Positions 1 through 9,287 are shown, counted from the stretch's first letter. The stretch is 64,000 bases of DNA from Paenibacillus sambharensis (GCF_003233845.1 NZ_QKRB01000038.1:62001-126000); one strand, 5' to 3'. Made by a program: numbers and translations. The notes: a model not told the origin generated them from the letters alone.

Positions 1-16
1 TGGAACAGGAGCAGAT

Positions 17-1213
17 ATGAATAAATTGATATGGGTAGGATGCCTGTCTTACCTGGTGATCGGGATGGCTCATGTAGTGGGCGGTGCGGTACTCGAGCCG
101 ATGATGGACCATTATGGTCTGAATTATCAGGATGGCGGGCAGTGGATCATGAACCAGTTCCTCGGCTTCCTGGCAGGCGTACTGGCAGCGCCTTATCTGA
201 CCCGCTGGATCGGGAGAAGGAATACAGTACTGGCTGCAATGGGGAGTCTGACGGCGGCTGAGGCGGCATACAGCCTTCTTCTGCCCTGGGGCTTCATGCT
301 CGGGATAGCGCCGGTTGCAGGGTTTGGCTTCGGTCTGACGGAAGCGGTGCTTGGCGCCATTATTATTGAATTTGTGGTGGACCGTAAGGCCTCTGCCATG
401 ACCCGGCTTGAAACCTTCTTCGGGCTTGGGGCGCTCGCCATGCCTTCAGCCGCGGCCCTGCTGATCGGTGCGGGAATATGGCAGATGGCCTTTCCGGTTG
501 TTACGGCGATGGCGGGGATTACAACCTTAATCTGGCTCACCATGTCCTTCGGACAGGCGGATGACCTGCTTGCCTACGCTGCGCCCAAGGAAACAGGGGC
601 TGTTGAGCATAGACCCCGCTACAGCCTTTCGGCCCTGCCTCTGCTTGGCATAGGGATTGCTTACTTCGTCCTCTATGTGGGGATGGAGATGAGCGTGTCC
701 AATTACCTTCCCTCGATTATGAAGGAGAGGACGGGCATGGAGGAAGCGGCGGCGGCCTCTACACTAAGCTTATTCTGGGGGCTCATGGTCATTGGGCGGC
801 TCTTCTCCGGCCGTCTGGCAGACTGGAGCGGGTATATGCGGTACCTGGCTGTCTCCACGGCCGTGGGGGCCGGTTTGCTGGCACTGCTTGCTGTAACGGG
901 CAGCGCCAGCATCAGTCTAATTTGGATCGGATTAAGCGGGCTTGTCTGGTCAGGCGTGTTCGCTATTGGCTTGCTGTATATGAATGAGAAGCTGCCAGGC
1001 ATGACCGAACGGACGACGAGTTTATTAGTAGCAGCCGGAGGTTTGGGGGGAGCAGCTATGCCGCGCATCACCGGCTGGTTCCTGGACCACTACAGTGCAG
1101 GAAGCACGATATGGATGCTTGCGGCGGTATCGGCTGTCATGCTGCTGCTGCTGGTCTGGATAGCGGCGGAAACCCGCCGGCAGGGAAGGGAGATAGGGGG
1201 GCGCAGCACTTAG
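17..1213 (+). CDS. MFS transporter
   Basis: A 398-residue polytopic membrane protein with about twelve hydrophobic segments, the usual size for the major facilitator superfamily. The charged loop after the second segment (TRWIGRRN) resembles the MFS motif A region. The overall pattern recalls the FucP/GlcP-like sugar porters, but the substrate cannot be read from the sequence. An AGGAGC ribosome binding site lies just before the ATG. The gene converges on the histidine kinase gene with only 13 bases between the stops, so it is not part of that operon. The window begins immediately upstream, so its promoter and any operon partner are not visible. Confidence 0.85.
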   Translation: MNKLIWVGCLSYLVIGMAHVVGGAVLEPMMDHYGLNYQDGGQWIMNQFLGFLAGVLAAPYLTRWIGRRNTVLAAMGSLTAAEAAYSLLLPWGFMLGIAPVAGFGFGLTEAVLGAIIIEFVVDRKASAMTRLETFFGLGALAMPSAAALLIGAGIWQMAFPVVTAMAGITTLIWLTMSFGQADDLLAYAAPKETGAVEHRPRYSLSALPLLGIGIAYFVLYVGMEMSVSNYLPSIMKERTGMEEAAAASTLSLFWGLMVIGRLFSGRLADWSGYMRYLAVSTAVGAGLLALLAVTGSASISLIWIGLSGLVWSGVFAIGLLYMNEKLPGMTERTTSLLVAAGGLGGAAMPRITGWFLDHYSAGSTIWMLAAVSAVMLLLLVWIAAETRRQGREIGGRST

Positions 1214-1226
1214 GAACAGCCGCTTC

Positions 1227-2594
1227 TTAGCCGGTTTGCTGGCTTTGCGGGATGCACCCCGGACCTGCTGTTTCCTTACCTTGATGCTCCAGCTGCGGGA
1301 CAGGTAGCGTCAGGATGAATGTCTTGCCTTCCTGAAGCGGGCTGTCCACGATATGAATACTGCCTCTGTGGATGGCAACTATCCGCTGTACGATGGACAG
1401 GCCCAGGCCGCTGCCCTCCCGGGTCCGGTCTCTGGCCTGGTCCGCCTTATAGAACCGTTCAAAGATGCGCGTCTTGTCTTCCTCAGCAATACGTGCGCCG
1501 CTGTCGTAAAAGCGGGTTTCCAGCTGGCTATTCTGAAGCCGGACCGTGATACGGATTGCGCCGCCTGAAGGCGTAAACTTGATGGCATTGGACATCAGGT
1601 TGGACCATACCTGGCCCAGCAGTTCCTCATCGGCCTGGATAACCGTCTTGCTTGCCGACATCTCAACATTCAATCCTTTCCGTGCCCATACCGGCTCAAA
1701 GGCAAGAACAGTGCGGCGAATCTGCTCCGCGACGTCGAACGGCACAGGGGAGAGCGCCAGTTTATCGGAATCCAGTAGAGCAAGGCGGAGCAGGTTGTCG
1801 CTGAGCTTGGATAGGCGGTCGCTTTCCTGCCCGATAATCTGAAGAGCACGCTCTTGCTCGGAGGCATCAAGCGTACCCTCGAGCAGCATCTGCGAGAAGC
1901 CCTTCATCGAGGTTAACGGCGACTGGAATTCATGGGAGACATTAGCCACGAACGCTTGGCGCTCCTGATCGAGCTGTCCGAGCTCCGAGGCCATATGGTT
2001 AATGGATGCGGACAGCGCGCCCATCTCATCCTGCCGGTCGGTGGGGAGGCGAATGCTGAAATTCCCTCCGGCAATCTCACCCGCGGCGGTGGTAACGGCT
2101 TTAACGGGCTTAACCAGATGCCTGCCGGCGGCTAACATGAATCCTCCGCCAACAAGCAGCACGATTGCAAGGATGAAGGCGATCTCGCTGAAGCCTGATA
2201 CCTCCTCCTGATCTGGAAGCACTTGCAGCTTGTAACGATCCCCGCCTATGTCCCACGGCGTACTGTACGCAGCCCCGCAGTCGCATAACAGACCATATGA
2301 TTCATCATCTTTCCAGTTAAACCTCTGTTCACTGTCTTCGCGGCCTGGTATCTGGAGAGATACACGCACGGAGGCAAGCTGTGCGGCCGTTTCAAGGAAA
2401 GAGGCCGCGTCCTGGGGCCTGGCTTGCTCGTAAAGCTGCATAATAGCCGCTGCCGAGCGCTTAAGGCTCTGCTCCTCCTCTTCGTATCCGGAGTTCCAGA
2501 ACAGCACGACAGCGGAAGCAAAGCCAATGGCTACGCTGATTAAAACAGCCGCGCAGTAATAGAGGACAATGCGGGTATATAATGACTTAATCAT
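1227..2594 (-). CDS. Sensor histidine kinase (HAMP, HisKA, HATPase)
   Basis: A 455-residue membrane sensor kinase. It has one N-terminal membrane helix (about residues 8-32), an extracytoplasmic sensor region of about 100 residues, a second helix near 137-160 and a HAMP linker. The HisKA domain carries the phospho-acceptor histidine in NVSHEFQSPLTS. The ATPase domain shows an N box (SNAIKFTP) and a G box (GSGLGLSI). The extracytoplasmic part holds a CDCG cysteine pair, which might bind metal or form a disulfide (inference). The gene overlaps the end of the upstream response regulator by 8 bases, so the pair is translationally coupled. The signal sensed is unknown. Confidence 0.93.
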   Translation of the reverse strand: MIKSLYTRIVLYYCAAVLISVAIGFASAVVLFWNSGYEEEEQSLKRSAAAIMQLYEQARPQDAASFLETAAQLASVRVSLQIPGREDSEQRFNWKDDESYGLLCDCGAAYSTPWDIGGDRYKLQVLPDQEEVSGFSEIAFILAIVLLVGGGFMLAAGRHLVKPVKAVTTAAGEIAGGNFSIRLPTDRQDEMGALSASINHMASELGQLDQERQAFVANVSHEFQSPLTSMKGFSQMLLEGTLDASEQERALQIIGQESDRLSKLSDNLLRLALLDSDKLALSPVPFDVAEQIRRTVLAFEPVWARKGLNVEMSASKTVIQADEELLGQVWSNLMSNAIKFTPSGGAIRITVRLQNSQLETRFYDSGARIAEEDKTRIFERFYKADQARDRTREGSGLGLSIVQRIVAIHRGSIHIVDSPLQEGKTFILTLPVPQLEHQGKETAGPGCIPQSQQTG

Positions 2595-3261
2595 GCTGAA
2601 CCACCAGCTTGTAGCCCAATCCGCGTACGGTGACGATCTCAGTACGGGAGGAACAGCCGGAGAGGCGTTCCCGCAATCTTTTTACATGTACGTCCACCGT
2701 ACGCTCATCGCCTTCGTAGTCTACGCCCCATACCTGCTGGATCAGCTGCTCCCGTGTCAGCGTCCGGTTCGGATGGGAAGCAAGCAGAGACAGAAGCTCG
2801 AACTCCTTGGGCGGCAGAACTATGTCCGTTCCGTCGAAGCTGACCGTGCGGTCGGTGTTCATATACAATCCCCCAACCTCAATCACACACCTGTGGTCCA
2901 GCTGAAATCTCCTCAGCAGCGCTTTCATTCGGTAGCGAAGCTCGGCAGGGTCGAAGGGCTTCACAACATAATCATCTGTACCTGCTTGGAAGCCCATAAC
3001 CTTATCCGTATTTGTCCCCTTGGCGGTAAGGAGGAGGATGGGAATGTCGTAGTAACGTTTCAGTTCCCGGCAGACCTCCAGTCCATTCATGCCTGGCATC
3101 ATGACGTCGACAATTGCGATATCGATGCGCTGGGCAGCGGCGATCCGTAAGGCATCGGTTCCGCTTCCTGCCTCTGTGAGCTCATAGCGGTCTGTCCGCA
3201 GGGTCATCCGTATCAGCTCCCTGATATGCGGGTCATCGTCGGCTATTAATACACTCGTCAT
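2587..3261 (-). CDS. OmpR/PhoB-family response regulator
   Basis: A 224-residue two-domain regulator. The N-terminal receiver has the acidic pair (ADDDPH), the phospho-acceptor aspartate in VDVMMPGMNG, the conserved Thr and the lysine in VKPFDP. The C-terminal winged helix shows the trans-activation pattern (LTREQLIQQVWG, then RTVDVHVKRLRERL). It is the partner of the overlapping kinase gene and would act as a DNA-binding activator or repressor when phosphorylated. A GGAGGAGA ribosome binding site precedes the ATG. Target genes are not evident; the adjacent MFS transporter and the hydrolase are candidates by proximity only. Confidence 0.93.
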   Translation of the reverse strand: MTSVLIADDDPHIRELIRMTLRTDRYELTEAGSGTDALRIAAAQRIDIAIVDVMMPGMNGLEVCRELKRYYDIPILLLTAKGTNTDKVMGFQAGTDDYVVKPFDPAELRYRMKALLRRFQLDHRCVIEVGGLYMNTDRTVSFDGTDIVLPPKEFELLSLLASHPNRTLTREQLIQQVWGVDYEGDERTVDVHVKRLRERLSGCSSRTEIVTVRGLGYKLVVQHD

Positions 3262-3367
3262 CCTGTCTCCTCCTTCAAGGGGTCACTTACGCACAGCAGA
3301 GTCGTCTTTAGAGACAACCTGCAGCCCCCAATCCATTATAACCAGGCCTTAACATAACCGGCTAGTA

Positions 3368-4807
3368 TCAGGAAGGCAGGGCCGGGTTATAGTTCTTCAC
3401 ATGCCGGTCAAAAAACGCCAGCAGCTCGCTGTTAATGGAACGCATCAGCATCTTATCCTTCCGGCCGAGCAAAGGGGTGTACAGCCCCATGTCGGAGAAG
3501 GTCATGTGATCTGCCCCGGCGATCGTTCGCTCTATGCCGTTGTTACGCAGCAGACCGGTCTTCCTCCGCTCCATCTCCTTCGCAACCTGCTTATACTGCT
3601 CAGCGGATGCAAGGCCGTATTCGGCTGGATCGGTTGCGACCTCATCAGGCAGCTCCCTACTGGTGAACTGTTCCGAGTCGGCGGTCTGCATATACAGGAA
3701 TGGGCCGGGTAACCCTTCGGTGATTGCCTCGCCAAATGGGAAGCCGTCCATATTGACGCCTGCCAGAATGCCGCTCTCAGGATAGGCATGCATAACCTGC
3801 GCGGCAGCTGCACCGCCAAAGGAATGGCCATACATTCCGAGACGCTCTAAATCCAGCTTGCCGGTCAAGAGACCATACGGGTCCTCTTTATTTACTCTCT
3901 TTAGCTGATTCATCGCAAAATTAACATCATTCACCCAAGTGCGCATCTCGCTCTCCATGGCTGTCCAGTCAAACCCTGCGTCACCCAGATCCTTCTGTCC
4001 TTCAGTTACCTGCCCGTCTGGTGCAAGTGTTGGGAACATCGTGTAATAAGGGTGCTCAATGGCAGCGACGATATAACCATGACTGGCAAGCTGCTCAGTT
4101 TGAGCGGCGTACATAAAGTTAGACATCCCGTAACCCGGAGAGAATAGAAGTACAGGATACTTCCCTTCTTCTCTCGAGACCGGGGCCAGCAGATAGGCGT
4201 GTGTCTCGGTGCGCGAGATGCTGTCCAGCAGCAGGCGGAGCTCCAGGGGTAGAGATTTGCTAACCTGGTAAATGTGTTCCGGCGGGTATGCGTAAGGAGC
4301 TCTCTCTGCATCCTGCTGGCTTTCCGCGGGATACCATATCCGCACGGCAATGCTTCGTTTATCAGCGGGATCCGAGGTGAATGTTTCACTGCGGGTGGGG
4401 TCAGTCCAGTAATAGCTAGCTGTGCCAACACCATAGGGGCCTGTCGGTTGTTCTAATATAACAAGCGGCATCAGATACAGAGGGATGAGCAGCGCGACAG
4501 CTGCGGCGAGTGCTCCGGCCAGCCCCAGTGTGATCCGCCTCACGAGCGGAGCGTGCACGAAGGGGTGTAAAGTGCTGCCTCGTATCATAGCGACTAAACA
4601 ACCAAGCGCACTTCCTGCAAACCACGCATAGAGCGGGATCATCTGCAATCGGGCCCCTTCAAACAGCAGATGAAGGACACCCATAATGGTACCGCTTAGC
4701 GCAATGGCGGGTATCCATGGCTCCCTTGGCCGCAGCTTGAAGCAGTAACCGAGAAGAATGAGCGCGGCGGCTGCAAACAGACAGATTTCAAACGGCTTCA
4801 TATTCAT
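3368..4807 (-). CDS. Membrane-anchored PAF-acetylhydrolase-like alpha/beta hydrolase
   Basis: A 479-residue protein. The first 125 residues or so contain four hydrophobic segments; the rest is a soluble alpha/beta hydrolase domain. The nucleophile elbow reads GHSFGGAAAA, preceded by an oxyanion-side motif (LLFSPGYGMSNFMY) and followed by a late histidine in GADHMTFSD. This arrangement matches the platelet-activating-factor acetylhydrolase isoform II / dienelactone hydrolase-like esterases. The natural substrate is unknown; a lipid or short-chain ester is likely. GGGGAGG sits four bases before the first ATG, and a second ATG two codons later is an equally good start. It is transcribed in the same direction as the two-component genes but is separated by about 100 bases. 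Confidence 0.82.
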   Translation of the reverse strand: MNMKPFEICLFAAAALILLGYCFKLRPREPWIPAIALSGTIMGVLHLLFEGARLQMIPLYAWFAGSALGCLVAMIRGSTLHPFVHAPLVRRITLGLAGALAAAVALLIPLYLMPLVILEQPTGPYGVGTASYYWTDPTRSETFTSDPADKRSIAVRIWYPAESQQDAERAPYAYPPEHIYQVSKSLPLELRLLLDSISRTETHAYLLAPVSREEGKYPVLLFSPGYGMSNFMYAAQTEQLASHGYIVAAIEHPYYTMFPTLAPDGQVTEGQKDLGDAGFDWTAMESEMRTWVNDVNFAMNQLKRVNKEDPYGLLTGKLDLERLGMYGHSFGGAAAAQVMHAYPESGILAGVNMDGFPFGEAITEGLPGPFLYMQTADSEQFTSRELPDEVATDPAEYGLASAEQYKQVAKEMERRKTGLLRNNGIERTIAGADHMTFSDMGLYTPLLGRKDKMLMRSINSELLAFFDRHVKNYNPALPS

Positions 4808-4902
4808 GATTCCTCCCCGTTCTCATGTTATAAGTTGAGGCTATCAGGGAAGTATGAACGGAAGATGAACGAAGTGCGGTCAGGAGAAAGTGGTCATAAT
4901 GG

Positions 4903-4942
4903 AAAAAGCCCGCCTGCAGCAAAGGCGCTGCAGGCGGGCTTT
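4903..4942. terminator. Bidirectional Rho-independent terminator
   Basis: A perfect 16-bp stem (AAAGCCCGCCTGCAGC and its complement) with a 6-base loop. It has a T run on the minus strand, where it ends the protease gene. Confidence 0.85.
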
Positions 4943-4951
4943 AAGCCGTTT

Positions 4952-6493
4952 TTATGGACGGATGGCTGTTTCTACCTTACCATTCTGGGCTAACGATACA
5001 GCAAACAGATGAAAAACTTCATAGCCGCCGCTAACCGCTTCGATTTCATCTTCGTCGAAGGAGCTTGGGTAGCTCGTGAACATGTCTTCATAGAAGAGAC
5101 AGATCATAATCTCGTTGTTCGGGAAGCTCTTGGCTGCTGACCTGCCAAGGCTGTCCATCCACTGCCCGTATGCAGTATTGTTCGAATCGAAATATTTCAG
5201 GTAGGTTGCGTAATCATCTGAATCGAGAACATTAAAGACCACAACAGTTCCGTCCTTTACGTAGGAGACCCATTCACCCAGATGAATGGAGCCGCCTGGC
5301 GTAGGGAACGAAGTAGCCGAGCTGTTCAAGGTATTCTTTACCGAGCGGGCAACAGTTTCCGGGTTTTCCGAAGAGCCTGTGGAGCCAGCCGGCACAGTAG
5401 TTGCCAGGGAGGAGAGAGGCGTCGTAGTCAGCTGGGCATAGCTCTTGCCCTTGATCTGATTAAGCATGTCTGCGGCTTCTGCGATGGAGATAGCAAAGTT
5501 CAGACTGGCATTGCTGTCAATGCCGCTTGCTGTAATGCCAACGAGCTGTCCCTGCTGGTTGAAGAGGGCGCCCCCGGAGCTGCCATGATCAATCGGCACG
5601 CTGATTTGAATCAGCTTGACGTTATCTGCTGTTGTTCTGAAGCTGCTGACTAAGCCTTCCGATACGGTATTTTGCATCCCCATCGGGCTGCCGATCGCTA
5701 CGACCTTCTCGCCCTTGGACAATTTAGCAGGATTACCGATGGTCACCGAGGTTGCCTGGAATGTGTTGGATGCTAGCTTAACCAGGGCCAAATCCCTAGT
5801 GGCGTCATGCGCGATAACACCGGCAATGTCAAAATATCGGCCGTTAGTATCAACCACGCGTCCGGCCGTACTGCCTTCAATAACATGATGGTTGGTAATA
5901 ACTACTCCCTCACCGAGATACACGCCGCTGCCCTGAGCTTCTGACATTTCGATCATAACAACCTTACTGTCGTTAAGATTGGTGATCTGCTGGGTACTTA
6001 GAATGCCTGCAGCCGCATTCGAAGCAGGGGGGGGAGTAGTTTGCGCTGGCTTTGACGAAGTGTAATCTTCATTGCCCTGGGATTCTACATAGATGGATGC
6101 GGCGGCTTTATCCTGCGATACGCTGTAACCGGTAGATTCGCCTACAAATCTTACAGGTATATAGGTCGTATTGTTAATAAGAGCAGGTGCTACAGGCAGC
6201 ACGGCTGCTGTACCGTTGACATTTGCTTGCTTATTCCCGATCTTGAGTGTAATGACAGTGCCTGACTTCGTGGCTCTGACGGTCTTGGACTTACCATCAT
6301 ATTGGAAGCCGAAGCCCATGGCGGACAGAACAGGCTTGAATGGTACGAGAGTAGTACCATTACGGACAATACCGTTAGAGGTAGCGAGTGCACCGTCCAC
6401 GTACACTTTGTATTTGGTTGCTGCAGCTTGTACGCTTGCTGCGCTACCGAACAACAGGATGACTGATAGTAGAGCGGCGAAATACTTTTTCAA
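4952..6493 (-). CDS. Exported HtrA-like serine protease with copper amine oxidase-type N-terminal domain
   Basis: Taken from the TTG at 6493, the protein has 513 residues and starts with a clear signal peptide (KKYFAALLSVILLFGSAASVQA). An upstream in-frame ATG would add 31 residues that hide the signal, so it was not used. Next comes a copper amine oxidase N-terminal-like beta domain (about residues 27-110, motifs GTTLVPFKPV and NTTYIPVRFVGE), a P/T linker, then a trypsin-like domain. The triad is visible as NHHVI (His), DATRDLALV (Asp) and GSSGGAL (Ser). The last 150 residues match nothing I recognise. Amine oxidase-type domains are common on exported Paenibacillus proteins and probably help wall attachment or folding. 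No PDZ domain was recognised, so a plain DegP assignment is not justified. Confidence 0.85.
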   Translation of the reverse strand: MKKYFAALLSVILLFGSAASVQAAATKYKVYVDGALATSNGIVRNGTTLVPFKPVLSAMGFGFQYDGKSKTVRATKSGTVITLKIGNKQANVNGTAAVLPVAPALINNTTYIPVRFVGESTGYSVSQDKAAASIYVESQGNEDYTSSKPAQTTPPPASNAAAGILSTQQITNLNDSKVVMIEMSEAQGSGVYLGEGVVITNHHVIEGSTAGRVVDTNGRYFDIAGVIAHDATRDLALVKLASNTFQATSVTIGNPAKLSKGEKVVAIGSPMGMQNTVSEGLVSSFRTTADNVKLIQISVPIDHGSSGGALFNQQGQLVGITASGIDSNASLNFAISIAEAADMLNQIKGKSYAQLTTTPLSSLATTVPAGSTGSSENPETVARSVKNTLNSSATSFPTPGGSIHLGEWVSYVKDGTVVVFNVLDSDDYATYLKYFDSNNTAYGQWMDSLGRSAAKSFPNNEIMICLFYEDMFTSYPSSFDEDEIEAVSGGYEVFHLFAVSLAQNGKVETAIRP

Positions 6494-6692
6494 CTTGGAT
6501 TCCAGCACCTTTCCTTCAACTGATGTATGAAAAATATGTGTTTGTATGACTTGTCTCCCGATGATCTGCGTCCTTCCGACAAGCACAATTCGCCAGTGGT
6601 ACCGATTTTAGGTACAAGTCTACCAATCCATTATAGTTCATTAGTAGGAGTCTGTGGGAAAAAGTTTCATAAAATTTTGCTTAAGCCTTTGT

Positions 6693-6722
6693 TTGACAAT
6701 GAGAATCTTTATCAACTAGAAT
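6693..6722 (+). promoter_or_regulatory. Sigma-A promoter with overlapping Fur-box-like site
   Basis: TTGACA at 6693-6698, an 18-base spacer and TAGAAT at 6717-6722. The 19 bases at 6695-6713 match the Fur box consensus (GATAATGATTATCATTATC) at 15 positions and span the -35 and spacer, so Fur binding would block RNA polymerase. A further ATAATCAT half-site lies just downstream. Confidence 0.72.
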
Positions 6723-6760
6723 AAAGATAATCATAGCTATTTATTTAAGGAGGGCATGCT

Positions 6761-7093
6761 TTGTTCGTTCAAACAAGGTCGATTGTTGTGGAGAAGGGCT
6801 TTGCTGATCAGGTCGTGGAGCGATTCAGCTCGGAAGGTGCGATAGATGCAATGGAAGGACTGGTTGACCGCACGGTGATGGTGAACCGCTCAAGCAAGGA
6901 GCAGGAGGAAGTGCTCGTTATGATCCGCTGGGAATCGGAGGAGGCCTGGAAGAATTGGGAGAAGAGCGATGCCCATATTCAAGGGCACCGGGATAACAGA
7001 GGGAAACCGAAGCCTGAATTCATAATCAGCAGCTCGGTAAATATGTATAATGTAAAGACGGTCCGTCCCGGTAAGGCGGCCGGAACGGTATAG
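6761..7093 (+). CDS. IsdG/HmoA-like heme-degrading monooxygenase
   Basis: A 110-residue single ABM-fold domain of the size of IsdG and HmoA enzymes, which cleave heme to release iron in the cytoplasm. The family's Trp/His region is present (EEAWKNWEKSDAH). Translation starts at a TTG seven bases after AAGGAGGG; a nearby ATG is out of frame. The promoter carries a good Fur-box match, which agrees with induction under iron limitation. The gene appears monocistronic and is closed by a terminator. Antibiotic-biosynthesis monooxygenase is the broader family label and gives the main alternative; the Fur site favours the heme role. Confidence 0.8.
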   Translation: MFVQTRSIVVEKGFADQVVERFSSEGAIDAMEGLVDRTVMVNRSSKEQEEVLVMIRWESEEAWKNWEKSDAHIQGHRDNRGKPKPEFIISSSVNMYNVKTVRPGKAAGTV

Positions 7094-7097
7094 GCAG

Positions 7098-7147
7098 AAG
7101 AGGTTGTCCGGCGAGGGTCATGAGACCCGGCAGGACAACCTCTTTTT
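7098..7147 (+). terminator. Rho-independent terminator of the heme monooxygenase gene
   Basis: A long stem (AGAGGTTGTCC paired with GGACAACCTCT) followed by TTTTT. Confidence 0.88.
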
Positions 7148-7166
7148 ATTAAAGAAACCAATTTAT

Positions 7167-7838
7167 CTAAGGGCTGCTCGTATCCTGACCGGAAGGAGGA
7201 CGTTTGCCCTTCTTCAACTCGCGGATGGAATAACCGAAATCCATCTGAAGATGAGGGTAATCCCGGAAGCTTGCCCAGTCGCCTCCCCAAGTAAACCCCA
7301 GGTCCTTGGCGATGCTGACGACCTCCATCCAGTCGGATTCCCCGTTGCCGTTGCCATCGTAGCTCAAGTCCCAGATGACATCTCCGTCATCTGTCCGCAG
7401 AGCGAAATCTATGGCGAGGCCATAATTATGGTATGACTCACCGCCTTGGGCATGCGTAACGACAGGCCCTTCATCGCTTCTCCCCTGACGGTAAAGGGCA
7501 TCCTGTTCTTCCTTGCTTCTGAAGCCGTCCGTTATCAGAATGGTAATCCCGGCTTCCTCTGTGAGGCGGATTAGCTCATTTTGCTTGGCTGCGACAATCG
7601 GGTGAAGCCCCGTAACGGGCGGTATGTCACGGACAGAAGCTTCGGGCTCCAGTAAATCCGGGATAGGCAGTTCGTTCCAATATAGGATCAGCCCTAGCGT
7701 AAATAGCAGCAGGAGTATAGTGTTTCGCCTAGAACGCCGCTTAACACGCCTAAGGTTTCTTTCATGGTCTGCGGGATAGGGGGCGGGCAGCTCGTGTGCG
7801 CTTCGTGTTACCAAGAGATCCTGCCTGTTAGGCTTCAT
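7167..7838 (-). CDS. M15-family D-Ala-D-Ala carboxypeptidase / L-Ala-D-Glu endopeptidase (VanY/CwlK-like)
   Basis: A 223-residue protein with a basic N-terminal cytoplasmic stretch, a single membrane helix (about residues 40-58) and an outward-facing peptidase domain. The zinc-binding and catalytic motifs of family M15 are present: GFRSKEEQDALYRQG, SYHNYGLAIDF (His and Asp ligands) and GGDW..F.DYPHLQ (catalytic Glu region replaced by an Asp-Tyr-Pro context, then the third ligand His). It would trim peptidoglycan stem peptides at the membrane-wall interface. The ribosome binding site is poor (AAGGAATGAG lies far from the ATG). It is convergent with the heme monooxygenase gene. Carboxypeptidase and endopeptidase activities cannot be separated by sight. 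Confidence 0.85.
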   Translation of the reverse strand: MKPNRQDLLVTRSAHELPAPYPADHERNLRRVKRRSRRNTILLLLFTLGLILYWNELPIPDLLEPEASVRDIPPVTGLHPIVAAKQNELIRLTEEAGITILITDGFRSKEEQDALYRQGRSDEGPVVTHAQGGESYHNYGLAIDFALRTDDGDVIWDLSYDGNGNGESDWMEVVSIAKDLGFTWGGDWASFRDYPHLQMDFGYSIRELKKGKRPPSGQDTSSP

Positions 7839-7947
7839 AACTTATGCTCATTCCTTGTTCGTATACTCTATCGTTACAGGTGCCAAACGTCTTCTGCCTA
7901 TTATAGAACATATTCATGCGAAGGTAACCCGCCGCAGGGCGGTAACA

Positions 7948-7969
7948 GGCCCGGACTTAAGTCCGGGCC
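7948..7969. repeat. Perfect 22-bp palindrome, AAGTCCGG-type
   Basis: GGCCCGGACTTAAGTCCGGGCC reads the same on both strands. It lies between the M15 peptidase gene start and the end of the YcdB-type gene. No T run follows on either strand, so it is not a canonical terminator. Confidence 0.75.
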
Positions 7970-8012
7970 CCGGTCTACTAGTATGCGAGTAGAAGAGTAA
8001 TATTAATGTACC

Positions 8013-9287
8013 CTACAGGTCCTGCAGGGAAATGACTTCCCCCGAATGAGCCAGTACGCCATAATCGGAATCCAGCTTGCCGCATAAGCGGTACTTGCGG
8101 AGTTCAAAATCATAGACATATACCGGGTCAAGACGAAGCTTATCATGAAGCCTTCTGCATGCTTCTTCAAGACTCAGCGGCTCGTCGTAGTCGGCTGGTT
8201 CGTAGTCGTCATAGAGGTCGAGGAAGGAGAGAGTATCCATCCAGTTGACAACCTCCATAGACACACGGTCGATGTGAACAATCATCTTGATGCCGGGAAA
8301 GCGCCAGTCATCCGGTACCTTGAGCTTGGCAATAACATAGCCGTGGCGGACAGACAGGGAAACCATGTTCCATCTTCCGGAGTCTTCCGGATACTTGCTT
8401 CGCAGCAGGCCGAGTACGGCATGCCTCGCGAGCTCGCGTTCCTCTGGAGTCAGCAGGCGCATATCTGGGTCAGGCTCCCGTTCTAGTACCTGTTCGACCG
8501 TAACGGGGTGCCGGGTAAGATTAAGCGGACGGCGTTCATAGGGATGCTCAAGCGGCGACTCCCATTCCATCCGTTCGTTGACGTCACACCGTGCGGCTTC
8601 ATCAATGTCGGTCCGGATGGGAATCAGTGTTTTCCGGTCTTGGGCAATGTACACTTCTTCCAGGCCGTAAACAGCCAGCCACTTCCTGGTTTTGTTGGCT
8701 GGTACAGTGAGCCGCCGGAGCTGCCCTGCCGCAATCTGCTGCACTTCCTCATCGAGCGTGAGCGTGAACGGCTCGGGAGTGATTTCATCGGCTGCTGCAA
8801 ATCGTCCATGCCGGCTGTACATTACGAGTTTGCCGGTCTGATCCAGCTTAAGGTCAATCCTGGCTTGCGGGGAGATTGGAATGCCCTCATAGCAGGCCGA
8901 GAACTGATACTCATTGCCGGTCTGCTTGCTCAGGCAGAACTGTTGACGGTATTGAAGTCCGGTCTCTCGTTCAATCCAGGCGGCAGCGGCTTCCGCACTC
9001 CCGGCTTCTATAACAGGCCCGCTGCTGAGTGAAACGCCGCCAACATACAGAATCTTGGTAAACTGCATAGCAGCCAAGTCCAGCTCAATAATAGCTGTAC
9101 CGGGAGGATTGTAACCATCTTGGGACCGGCCGTCACGGTTAATGGGGAACCACTCCATCTCCAATGTATACAGTGTCTCGGAAAGGAAGTTATGACTGCG
9201 TCTGATGGCGCAAGCATGCAGCTTATAAGCGGACAAATCAATTCGGCTTTCAGTATAAGCAATCCATTCCATCATCTTCTTCTCCAT
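8013..9287 (-). CDS. YcdB/YcdC-like domain protein of unknown function
   Basis: A 424-residue soluble protein with no signal peptide when started at the ATG at 9287, which follows ATGGAGGTCCACTC. A longer in-frame reading adds 32 residues without a ribosome binding site and was rejected. The layout suggests two related beta-rich halves with repeated phrases (EAAAAWIERETGLQYR, and EEACRRLHDKLRLDPVY near the end), as in the YcdB/YcdC (PepSY-like) repeat proteins of Bacillus and Paenibacillus, but most relatives are exported. No catalytic motif is visible. It is transcribed as a single gene. Confidence 0.6.
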   Translation of the reverse strand: MEKKMMEWIAYTESRIDLSAYKLHACAIRRSHNFLSETLYTLEMEWFPINRDGRSQDGYNPPGTAIIELDLAAMQFTKILYVGGVSLSSGPVIEAGSAEAAAAWIERETGLQYRQQFCLSKQTGNEYQFSACYEGIPISPQARIDLKLDQTGKLVMYSRHGRFAAADEITPEPFTLTLDEEVQQIAAGQLRRLTVPANKTRKWLAVYGLEEVYIAQDRKTLIPIRTDIDEAARCDVNERMEWESPLEHPYERRPLNLTRHPVTVEQVLEREPDPDMRLLTPEERELARHAVLGLLRSKYPEDSGRWNMVSLSVRHGYVIAKLKVPDDWRFPGIKMIVHIDRVSMEVVNWMDTLSFLDLYDDYEPADYDEPLSLEEACRRLHDKLRLDPVYVYDFELRKYRLCGKLDSDYGVLAHSGEVISLQDL

